A DNA stretch of 35,279 nucleotides from a virus. The notes below the pieces were generated by a model that did no database searches, was not told where the DNA came from, and was given only the letters and a program-made list of their open reading frames with translations. Made by a program: the position numbers and the translations under genes. Every line of letters starts with the position of its first letter. Within the stretch, counting starts at the first letter, position 1. Location of the stretch: the IMG/VR virus record IMGVR_UViG_3300007538_000083, positions 1 to 35,279 of that record; one strand, 5' to 3'. Below, in pieces: positions 17,605-24,697 of the stretch.

Positions 17605-18321
17605 ATGGCTCGTATAAAAAAAATAGAAAACATTTTATCTGAAGAATTAAAAAGATTCAACCAAATAGGTAGTTACGTAAAACAATTGGATGAACAATTT
17701 TTAGGTTTTGCTGGTGGAAGCTTTGAATTATCTGAACAAGAGGAGGGTGAAGAAGAAGTTGAAACTGAGGGTGGTGAAACAAATGTGGAAACTGATGATT
17801 TAACATTAGATGATACAGATACAACAGAAGATGAGTTGAGTTTAGATGACACAACGGAAGATGATTTATCTATGGATACTGATGTTACAACAGATGTTAG
17901 TGGAAATACTGAAGAAATTGATGTTACAGACATTGTAAAAATGACAAAAGAAACTGGTGAAAAAACTTCAGACTTGGAAAGTAGTGTTAATAATCAAAAA
18001 GATAGTATAGATTCATTAATAGATAAGTTAGATGATTTAGAAAATAAATTAAACTATATGGATAAACTAATGGCTTCCATTGGTAATTTAGAAGATAAAA
18101 TAGAAGAATTTAGACCACAAACACCAGAAGAAAAATTAGAATTACGTTATTTAGATAGTGGACCATTTAATCAATCACCAAAAAAATACTGGGAAGAAAA
18201 AAAAGGTGAATTAAAAAAACAAAAAGACAAACATGATTATGTATTAACTTCTGATGATGTTGAAGATTATAATGATAGTGATATTAAAAATAGTTGGGTA
18301 TACAATCCAGACGAAGATTAA
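17605..18321 (+). CDS. highly acidic coiled-coil protein, unknown function
   Basis: A 238-residue protein in three parts. Residues 1-32 are a basic, amphipathic helix (MARIKKIENILSEELKRFNQ). Residues about 42-105 are extremely acidic, rich in Asp, Glu and Thr, with a degenerate repeat of the type TxDDLSLDDT. Residues about 110-170 are heptad-like (DSLIDKLDDLENKLNYMDKL), then a polar tail with Trp near the end. Acidic helical proteins are found among prohead scaffolds, internal proteins and DNA mimics, but nothing here selects one. It is followed directly by a strong terminator. Its gene may be of the late class since a late-type motif precedes the unit. Confidence 0.6.
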   Translation: MARIKKIENILSEELKRFNQIGSYVKQLDEQFLGFAGGSFELSEQEEGEEEVETEGGETNVETDDLTLDDTDTTEDELSLDDTTEDDLSMDTDVTTDVSGNTEEIDVTDIVKMTKETGEKTSDLESSVNNQKDSIDSLIDKLDDLENKLNYMDKLMASIGNLEDKIEEFRPQTPEEKLELRYLDSGPFNQSPKKYWEEKKGELKKQKDKHDYVLTSDDVEDYNDSDIKNSWVYNPDED

Positions 18322-18346
18322 TTAAAAATAATATAATAAATTTAAG

Positions 18347-18375
18347 GGGGAAGGTTCATTGACTTCCCCTTTTTT
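18347..18375 (+). terminator. rho-independent terminator before the replication block
   Basis: Stem GGGGAAG (18347-18353) pairs with CTTCCCC (18363-18369), loop of nine bases, followed by six T residues (18370-18375). It lies 25 bases after the stop of the acidic protein gene and separates the structural from the replication genes. Confidence 0.9.
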
Positions 18376-18400
18376 ATTTGTTATAATTAGGTATATAAAT
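18375..18400 (+). promoter_or_regulatory. candidate early or middle promoter of the replication block
   Basis: Between the terminator and the SSB ATG at 18424 lies TATAAT (18382-18387) and TATATAAAT (18392-18400). No TATTTATA is present here, unlike before the structural genes. A promoter is expected after the terminator, but the exact element cannot be decided by eye. Confidence 0.3.
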
Positions 18401-18423
18401 TTAATTAACAAAAAAAAATAAAA

Positions 18424-19299
18424 ATGAGTAGTTTAGACGCAATTTTAAAACAATACGAACAGGGACAATCAGATAATAATACACCTAAAGTTAGTATTAG
18501 TAGAGAAGAAAGACTTAAAAAGTATTTCGCTACTTATCTACCTAAAGGTGAAAAAGAAGGTGAGAAAACTATTAGAATCGTACCAACAAGTGACGGTAGT
18601 TCACCATTTAAAGAAGTGTTCTTTCATGAAGTACAAGTAGATGGACAATGGGTTAAATTAATGGACCCAGGTAAAAATGGTGATGGTTCACCAACTGGTG
18701 AAAGAAGCCCATTAAATGAAGTTGAAGAGGCATTAAGAATGACTGGCAATCAAAAAGACAAAGAAATTGCTAGACAATATCGTTCTAAGAAATTTTACAT
18801 TGTTAAAATTATTGACCGTGACGCTGAAGAAGATGGTGTTAAATTCTGGAGATTTAAATGGAATTATAAAGGTGACGGAATCATGGATAAAATCATCCCA
18901 ATTTTCCAAAAAAGAGGAGATATTACAGATGCTGTTGAAGGTAGAGATTTAACATTAATGTTGAAATCAATTCCATTACCTAATGGTAAAGGAAACTATA
19001 CTGTTGTTTCTATGGTGATGGCTGAGGACCCAAGTCCGTTGTCTACAGATGAAAACACAGCTAAAGAATGGTTAAGTAATTCTGAAACATATAAAGATGT
19101 TTATTCACAAAAACCAGTTGAGTATTTAGAAGCTATTGCTAGAGGAGAAACCCCAACATGGGATAGTGATTTGAAAAAATATGTTTATGGTGACTCAGAA
19201 AGTACTATAGAGTTTGGAGACAATTCAAATCAAACACAAAATGTAGGTAACTTTGACCCACAGGATGACCAAGATGTTGATGAAGAATTACCTTTCTAA
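18424..19299 (+). CDS. gp32: single-stranded DNA-binding protein (gp32-like)
   Basis: A 291-residue protein that should coat single-stranded DNA during replication and recombination. The N-terminal arm holds basic residues (SREERLKKYFATYLPKG), followed by the OB-type core: EKTIRIVPTSDGSSPFKEVFFHEVQ (in part), then ARQYRSKKFYIVKIIDRD and KFWRFKWNYKGDGIMDKI, typical of the gp32 family in T4-like phages. The C-terminus is acidic and ends DQDVDEELPF. Oddities: no Cys anywhere, so the zinc site of T4 gp32 (His and three Cys) is absent, and the last residues look like the DxxxPF tip of bacterial SSB rather than the T4 tail. It heads a run of replication genes, with UvsX 12 bases downstream, matching functional partnership. 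Confidence 0.85.
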   Translation: MSSLDAILKQYEQGQSDNNTPKVSISREERLKKYFATYLPKGEKEGEKTIRIVPTSDGSSPFKEVFFHEVQVDGQWVKLMDPGKNGDGSPTGERSPLNEVEEALRMTGNQKDKEIARQYRSKKFYIVKIIDRDAEEDGVKFWRFKWNYKGDGIMDKIIPIFQKRGDITDAVEGRDLTLMLKSIPLPNGKGNYTVVSMVMAEDPSPLSTDENTAKEWLSNSETYKDVYSQKPVEYLEAIARGETPTWDSDLKKYVYGDSESTIEFGDNSNQTQNVGNFDPQDDQDVDEELPF

Positions 19300-19311
19300 A
19301 ATTAAATTATA

Positions 19312-20307
19312 ATGGCAATTAAGAAAAAAAGTTTTAAAGACGTTAAAGGTAAATTTTCTAAAAAAGCTTCCTTCAAACCAGATAGATTTTTTGATTTGGG
19401 GGAAGCGTTTTTAGACGCTACTGGAATACCAGGACCTTCCATGGGGCATATAAATATGTTTCTTGGTCATTCTGATACTGGAAAAACTACAGCTTTAGTT
19501 AAAACAGCTGTTGATGCTCAAAAGAAAGGTATTTTACCGGTGTTCATTATAACTGAACAAAAATGGGATTTTGACCATGCTAAATTAATGGGTCTTGATT
19601 GTGAGTTAACCGAGGAAGGAGATTGGGACGGTTTTTTCTTATTCAATAACGATTTTCAATATATTGAACAAATCACTGATTATATAAATGATTTGTTAGA
19701 TGCACAAGAAAAAGGTGAATTAGAATATGATTTGGTTTTCCTTTGGGATTCGGTTGGTTCTGTTCCATGTAAAATGACTTTTGATGGTAAAGGGGGGAAA
19801 CAGCATAACGCTAGTGTATTATCTGATAAAATTGGTATGGGAATAAACCAAAGAATTACTGGTTCTAGAAAAACTAGTTCAACATATTTAAATAGTTTAA
19901 TTACGGTAAATCAACCGTGGGTTGAACTACCAGATAACCCATTCTCACAACCTAAAATTAAAGCTAAAGGAGGTGAATCACTTTGGTTAAACTCCACATT
20001 AGTATTTTTGTTTGGGAATCAAAAAAATGCTGGAACATCTAAAATAACAGCAACAAAAGATAAAAGAAAAGTAAAATTCGCTACACGTACTAAAATATCT
20101 ATTATGAAAAACCATGTAAATGGTTTGGGTTATGAAGATGGTAAAATTTTAGTTACACCACACGGTTTTTTAAAAGGTAAAGATGCTAGTGAAGAAAAAA
20201 AATCAATAGAAGATTATAAATCTGAAAACTCTGATTATTGGAAAAACATAATTGGTTCTGACGGTGATTATAATTTAGCTGTCGAAGACACAGGAGAAAT
20301 ATTTTAA
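19312..20307 (+). CDS. uvsX: UvsX-like RecA-family recombinase
   Basis: A 331-residue RecA/RAD51-fold ATPase for homologous pairing and recombination-dependent replication. Walker A is GHSDTGKT (52-59), an acidic residue follows in FIITEQKWDFD (Glu82), and Walker B is DLVFLWDSVGS (140-150). The DNA-binding loop region ends with the conserved ITVNQPWVELPD and the KAKGGESLWLNSTLVFLFG segment. The length is somewhat below T4 UvsX (391 aa). The protein would replace gp32 on single strands, as in T4, and the SSB gene lies just upstream. The ATG at 19312 is preceded by an A/T-rich spacer without Shine-Dalgarno. Confidence 0.92.
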   Translation: MAIKKKSFKDVKGKFSKKASFKPDRFFDLGEAFLDATGIPGPSMGHINMFLGHSDTGKTTALVKTAVDAQKKGILPVFIITEQKWDFDHAKLMGLDCELTEEGDWDGFFLFNNDFQYIEQITDYINDLLDAQEKGELEYDLVFLWDSVGSVPCKMTFDGKGGKQHNASVLSDKIGMGINQRITGSRKTSSTYLNSLITVNQPWVELPDNPFSQPKIKAKGGESLWLNSTLVFLFGNQKNAGTSKITATKDKRKVKFATRTKISIMKNHVNGLGYEDGKILVTPHGFLKGKDASEEKKSIEDYKSENSDYWKNIIGSDGDYNLAVEDTGEIF

Positions 20308-20317
20308 ATTAAAAAAA

Positions 20318-20752
20318 ATGGCAAAAGTAGAAAAAGGAAACAAAATTAAAGTTCATTACGTTGGAACTTTAAATAACGGTGAAAAATTTGATAGTTCACA
20401 TGATAGAGGACAAACTTTAGATTTTGAAGTTGGCAGTGGACAAATGATTAAAGGATTTGATGAGGGAGTTATTGGTATGGAAGTAGGTGAAAGTAAAACA
20501 CTACAATTAAAACCAGAAGATGCTTATGGTTTAAGAAATGAAGAAGCTCAAACGGAAGTACCAAGAGAGGCTTTACCACAAGATTTTAATCCACAAATTG
20601 GTGAAACAGTACAAGGACAAACTGTCGATGGAAGACCAATTCTAGCTAAAGTTAAAGAGTTATTAGAAGACAAAGTAATTTTAGATTTAAATCATCCACT
20701 AGCGGGTGAAGAATTGAATTTCCAAGTAGATTTAGTAGAGATAGAAAAATAG
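20318..20752 (+). CDS. SlyD-like FKBP-type peptidyl-prolyl isomerase
   Basis: A 144-residue protein with the FKBP fold: KVHYVGTLNNGEKFDSS, then GQMIKGFDEGVIGMEVGESK, the typical pocket of SlyD/FKBP enzymes. Residues about 68-115 (AYGLRNEEAQTEVPREALP...) match the SlyD insert-in-flap chaperone domain, and the end (ILDLNHPLAGEELNFQVDLVEIE) matches the SlyD C-terminal strand. The His/Cys-rich metal tail of E. coli SlyD is absent. The family catalyses cis-trans isomerisation at proline and has chaperone activity. In a phage it is unusual; it lies 10 bases after uvsX and 24 before the RNase H gene, so it is made with the replication proteins. Its target is unknown. Likely a host-derived gene. Confidence 0.88.
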   Translation: MAKVEKGNKIKVHYVGTLNNGEKFDSSHDRGQTLDFEVGSGQMIKGFDEGVIGMEVGESKTLQLKPEDAYGLRNEEAQTEVPREALPQDFNPQIGETVQGQTVDGRPILAKVKELLEDKVILDLNHPLAGEELNFQVDLVEIEK

Positions 20753-20776
20753 TATTTAACCACATAAATAACCAAA

Positions 20777-21793
20777 ATGTTAAAGACATTAGTTGTCGAT
20801 GGTAATAGTATATTACAAACAGGATTTCATGGTGTAAAAGATTTTTACCATAATGATAAACATTTTGGTGCTATTTTTTATTTCTTAAACACACTCAAAA
20901 AAAATCTAGAAAATGAGTCGTATGATAAAGTAGTTGTTTTTTGGGACGGAAGAAAAAACTACAAATATAGAAGAGACTTATATCCAACCTATAAGGTAAA
21001 TCGTAAAAAAAGATTAGATAAAGATAAGACTGATGATATGTTCCGTCAAAAAAATAGGATATCACAGTATCTAGAAGAATTATTTGTTAGACAAGGTGAG
21101 TACGATAATTGTGAAGCTGATGACTGCATCGCATATTATTGTACTCATTCTAAAAATGAAATAAAAACAGTGTTAACAAATGATAAAGACCTATTACAAT
21201 TAGTTGATAATAATGTTAATGTATTACTAAATACAAACGATACACTTATTAGAATTAATGACAAAGTTAGAATAGGAAAATTACCCTTAAATATCCCAAC
21301 AACAAACATCCCCATAGTTAAAATTTTATTAGGTGATAGAAGTGACAATATCAAAGGAATTATGTATTTTGGTGAAAAGTCTTTAATAAAACATTTTCCA
21401 GAGATAGAAAATCAAAAGGTTACTGTAGAAGAAATATTAATTAAGACTAGGAGTAAAATTACTGAAGGTAGTAAAGATAGGGGTTTAAAAAACTTATCTA
21501 ATGGACTTTCAGCGGATGGTAGGAAAGGTGATGAGTTTTTTAAAATTAATAAGAAGATAATAGATTTAAATAATGTTTTTTTAACTGATGAAGCTAAGAC
21601 TGAAATATTAGATTTGATAAACGAATCTTTAGACCCAGAAGGTAGAGAAAATGAAAATATAGTACAAATGATGAATGAAGATGGGTTGTTCGGTGTACTA
21701 TCTAAAAAAGATGACAATTGGACATCATTTATTCACCCATTAATTAAAATAAGAAAAAAAGAAATTAATTATTATAAAACACAAAACAATTAA
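20777..21793 (+). CDS. rnh: 5'-3' exonuclease / RNase H (FEN1-like)
   Basis: A 338-residue PIN-like flap nuclease. T4 RNase H (305 aa) is the counterpart and removes RNA primers and some adjoining DNA from Okazaki fragments. Metal-binding acids occur in order: DGNS (Asp9), VFWDGR (Asp57), EADDC (Glu113, Asp115, Asp116), TNDKD (Asp136, Asp138) and GDRSDNI (Asp187, Asp190). The helix-3-turn-helix follows (IKGIMYFGEKSLIKHF). Basic residues KYRRDLYPTYKVNRKKR (61-79) fit the arch region. The extra C-terminal part beyond about residue 230 is not recognised. It sits in a replication operon next to helicase and SSB genes. There is a TATTTAAC in the short gap before it, a weak promoter candidate. Confidence 0.88.
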   Translation: MLKTLVVDGNSILQTGFHGVKDFYHNDKHFGAIFYFLNTLKKNLENESYDKVVVFWDGRKNYKYRRDLYPTYKVNRKKRLDKDKTDDMFRQKNRISQYLEELFVRQGEYDNCEADDCIAYYCTHSKNEIKTVLTNDKDLLQLVDNNVNVLLNTNDTLIRINDKVRIGKLPLNIPTTNIPIVKILLGDRSDNIKGIMYFGEKSLIKHFPEIENQKVTVEEILIKTRSKITEGSKDRGLKNLSNGLSADGRKGDEFFKINKKIIDLNNVFLTDEAKTEILDLINESLDPEGRENENIVQMMNEDGLFGVLSKKDDNWTSFIHPLIKIRKKEINYYKTQNN

Positions 21794-21794
21794 A

Positions 21795-22244
21795 ATGGAA
21801 GATAGAAAAATAACAAAATTCGAATTTTTACTAACATTGGAAGACCACATTGTTTGCCAAAGATTTTTTAATGTTAAAGGGTATAAACCAGTTAATATTA
21901 GGTCTTTAAATTTGTATGATACGGTAAATGATATAAAATCTGATATAATGAAGTCATTAAAGATGAAATCCACAGATTATTTATTGTCTCTTTATAATCC
22001 ATATATATACACTGTCAATTTGTCAGAACAAGACTTAGATGAAGCACCTAAAGAATATTTTAATATCTACATAAAATTGAACAATGAAGTAGTATCACAT
22101 AGAATTTTTCCAGCTTGGATATACCCAGGAAAAGTAAGATATACTGTAGATATTAGACCATTTCTTGGACGAATTTTAAGAGAATTAACTGACGTATTGT
22201 CAGCTGAAAAAGTTGAGAGAAAATATCTAGAAACTACACTTTAA
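21795..22244 (+). CDS. unknown protein between RNase H and helicase genes
   Basis: A 149-residue soluble protein, predicted mixed alpha/beta, with many aromatic residues (LSLYNPYIYTVNLSEQDLDE, PAWIYPGKVRYTVDIRPFLG). No catalytic motif, signal or membrane helix is visible. The ATG follows the RNase H stop codon by one base, so the two genes are translationally coupled. In T4 the genes for the helicase loader gp59 and the late co-activator gp33 lie beside gp32 and RNase H, so such a role is conceivable from context, yet I see no sequence similarity that supports it. The overlapping minus-strand frame at 21740-21973 is a shadow. Confidence 0.6.
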   Translation: MEDRKITKFEFLLTLEDHIVCQRFFNVKGYKPVNIRSLNLYDTVNDIKSDIMKSLKMKSTDYLLSLYNPYIYTVNLSEQDLDEAPKEYFNIYIKLNNEVVSHRIFPAWIYPGKVRYTVDIRPFLGRILRELTDVLSAEKVERKYLETTL

Positions 22245-22248
22245 TAGT

Positions 22249-22256
22249 ATTTATTA
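22249..22256 (+). promoter_or_regulatory. TATTTATT motif, candidate promoter for the helicase gene
   Basis: One-base variant of the 8-mer, 32 bases before the ATG at 22281. Confidence 0.3.
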
Positions 22257-22280
22257 ATTACCTTAAAAGATGTAAGATAG

Positions 22281-23651
22281 ATGAGAGAAAATAAAAGTTT
22301 TGGTTATTTAGGACACACGTTTCAAATCAAATTAATTAACCAAATAATAACTGATAAAAAGTTTGCTAATAATATAATTGAAGTAATAGACCCAAAGTAT
22401 TTTGACAATCAATATTTTAAATTGATTAGTCAAATGACTAAAGAATATTTTGAAAAATACAACACACCACCAACTTTTGATGTTTTAGACCAAATGACCA
22501 AATTGGAAGTTAGTTCCGATATGGCTAGAACTAACATATTTGATATGTTGGTCGAGATAAGGGAAGTTAATGTTGAAGACCATTTGTGGATACAAGAAAA
22601 AGCTCTTAAATTTTGTAAACAACAAGAACTTAAAAAAGCTATAGTCAAAGTTAATAAAATAATTGAGAACGGTGATTTTGAGTCTTATGATAAGTGTGAG
22701 GAATATATTAGACAAGCGACACAAATTGGAGAGGTTACAGATGGGGCAATGGATGTTTTTCAAGACCTAGATGAAGCTTTAATTGATGATTTTAGAGACC
22801 CAATACCTTTAGGTATAAACGGTATTGATAATATTTTAGATGGTGGTTTAGCTAAAGGAGAGATTGGTGTATTTTTAGCACCCACTGGTGTTGGTAAAAC
22901 CACTGTATTGACTAAAATAGCTAACACAGCTTATAATATGGGGTTTAGTGTTTTACAAATATTTTTTGAGGACAACCCAAAAGTTATACAAAGAAAACAT
23001 ATTACGTGTTGGTCTGGGATACCAGCACAAGAACAATCTTCTAGAAGAGAAGAAGTTTTAGAAAAGATTGCACCATATAAAAAAGGAAGAGGTAAATTAA
23101 TCATAGAAAAATTACCATCAGATAGAATAACAATAGCTTCTATCAAAAATAGAATAAGAAAATTGGTAGCTGAAGGTAATAAATTTGATATGATTGTTTT
23201 AGATTATATTGATTGTGTACTTCCAGACAAACATTTTAATGAAAGTTGGCAAGGAGAAGGTTTAGTGATGAGACAATTTGAAAGTATGTGTAATGAATTA
23301 GATGTCGCAGGTTGGACCGCAGCTCAAGGAAATAGAACATCCATAAGTTCAGAAGTAGTTACAACTGATATGATGGGTGGTTCTATAAAGAAAGCACAAG
23401 TAGGTCACGTAATTATTACCCTAGCAAAAACATTACAACAGAAAGAAATGGGTCTAGCTACCATCGCAATTACCAAATCAAGAGTTGGTCAAGATGGTAT
23501 TGTTTTCGAAAATTGTAAATTTAATAATGCAACATTGGAAATAGATACCGAACAATCTCAAACTTTATTAGGTTTAGAACAAGATAGAGAAAGAAGACAA
23601 GCTGAAAGAGTTAGAGCAGCATTAGCTAGAAGAGACCAACAAATAAACTAA
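22281..23651 (+). CDS. gp41: replicative DNA helicase (gp41/DnaB-like)
   Basis: A 456-residue hexameric-helicase protein that unwinds the replication fork 5'-3'. The N-terminal domain (1-160) is helical, with DPKYFDNQYFKLISQMTKEY resembling DnaB/gp41 N-domains. The RecA-like domain starts near LGINGIDNILDGGLAKGEIG. Walker A is APTGVGKT (200-207), an acidic residue follows in FFEDNPKV (Glu230), and Walker B is FDMIVLDYID (302-311). GWTAAQGNR gives the sensor Gln/Arg region, and ITKSRVGQDG the Arg-finger region. T4 gp41 is 475 aa, so the size fits. No primase is fused to it. It lies next to RNase H and NrdB genes, with 15 bases to NrdB. Confidence 0.93.
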   Translation: MRENKSFGYLGHTFQIKLINQIITDKKFANNIIEVIDPKYFDNQYFKLISQMTKEYFEKYNTPPTFDVLDQMTKLEVSSDMARTNIFDMLVEIREVNVEDHLWIQEKALKFCKQQELKKAIVKVNKIIENGDFESYDKCEEYIRQATQIGEVTDGAMDVFQDLDEALIDDFRDPIPLGINGIDNILDGGLAKGEIGVFLAPTGVGKTTVLTKIANTAYNMGFSVLQIFFEDNPKVIQRKHITCWSGIPAQEQSSRREEVLEKIAPYKKGRGKLIIEKLPSDRITIASIKNRIRKLVAEGNKFDMIVLDYIDCVLPDKHFNESWQGEGLVMRQFESMCNELDVAGWTAAQGNRTSISSEVVTTDMMGGSIKKAQVGHVIITLAKTLQQKEMGLATIAITKSRVGQDGIVFENCKFNNATLEIDTEQSQTLLGLEQDRERRQAERVRAALARRDQQIN

Positions 23652-23666
23652 TAATAAAATTATAAA

Positions 23667-24677
23667 ATGAGTAAAAGTAAAAATTTATTTAAGGAGAGAA
23701 TTCCATATAAACCATTTGAATACCCAGAATATTATACTGAAGGTTGGATGAAACAGGCTCAGGCATTTTGGTTACACACTGAAATTTCAATGCAAGGTGA
23801 TGTTAAAGATTGGAAAGAAAATTTAACTGAATCTGAAAAAAATTTAGTAGGGAATATCTTATTAGGTTTTGCACAAACTGAATGTGCGGTAAGTGATTAT
23901 TGGACAACTATGGTTACCAAATGGTTTCCAAAACACGAGATTCGTCAAATGGCTATGATGTTTGGTTCACAAGAAACTATTCATGCTGTTGCTTATTCTT
24001 ATCTTAATGAAACTCTTGGTCTTGAAAATTTTGAAGCATTTCTACACGAAGAAGCTATATCTAACAAATTTGAGTTATTGATGAATACTAGTTCTGATTA
24101 TGACCACAATGATTTAATAACAATACCTACAGCTAGAAAAGAAGTTGCTAGAAGTTTAGCTATATTTTCTGCATTTGCAGAAGGTGTTTCACTATACTCA
24201 TCGTTTGCTGTTCTTTATTCATTTCAATTGAGAAACTTATTAAAGGGTATTGGCCAACAGATGAAATGGTCTGTGAGAGATGAATCATTACATTCAAGAA
24301 TGGGTTGTAAACTATTCAATCATATGTGTGAAGAATATCCAGAGTTGAGAGAAGAAAGCAAAGAAGATATTTACTCAGCAGCAAAATTAATAGTAGATTT
24401 AGAAGAAAAATTTATTGATAAAATGTTTGAAATGGGTGATTTAGAAAATTTATCAGCTTCGGATTTGAAAGAATTTATCAAACAAAGAACTAATGAAAAA
24501 TTAAAAGAATTGGGTTACGGTGAACTATTTATCGTTAACCAAGAAAAATCTAGTAATCTTGATTGGTTTTATCATTTGACAGGTGGTCTTACACACACTG
24601 ATTTTTTTGCCATTAGACCTACAGATTATTCTAAGGCAGGTGAAGATGACGATTGGGATGAAGATTCTTTATTTTAA
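23667..24677 (+). CDS. nrdB: ribonucleotide reductase small subunit, class Ia
   Basis: A 336-residue protein carrying the diiron-tyrosyl radical cofactor of class Ia ribonucleotide reductase. Ligands can be read in order: Glu39 in LHTEIS, Glu103 and His106 in SQETIHAVAY, with radical Tyr110 at the expected spacing, Glu172 in FAEGVS, and Glu206 and His209 in RDESLHSRMG. The tail ends WDEDSLF, the aromatic/acidic end that docks to NrdA. All essential residues are present, so the enzyme should be active. It makes dNTPs for phage DNA. NrdA follows after 20 bases. No intron or inteins seen. Confidence 0.94.
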   Translation: MSKSKNLFKERIPYKPFEYPEYYTEGWMKQAQAFWLHTEISMQGDVKDWKENLTESEKNLVGNILLGFAQTECAVSDYWTTMVTKWFPKHEIRQMAMMFGSQETIHAVAYSYLNETLGLENFEAFLHEEAISNKFELLMNTSSDYDHNDLITIPTARKEVARSLAIFSAFAEGVSLYSSFAVLYSFQLRNLLKGIGQQMKWSVRDESLHSRMGCKLFNHMCEEYPELREESKEDIYSAAKLIVDLEEKFIDKMFEMGDLENLSASDLKEFIKQRTNEKLKELGYGELFIVNQEKSSNLDWFYHLTGGLTHTDFFAIRPTDYSKAGEDDDWDEDSLF

Positions 24678-24697
24678 CAAAAAAATTTAAATTAAAT

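Noticed and set aside
17657-17933. Two minus-strand frames opposite the acidic protein
   Set aside because: Ser/Val- and Leu/His-rich text mirrors the Asp/Glu/Thr repeat on the other strand; low complexity artefact.
18767-18952. Plus-strand 61-codon frame inside the SSB gene
   Set aside because: Shadow frame; the SSB frame holds the conserved core at these positions.
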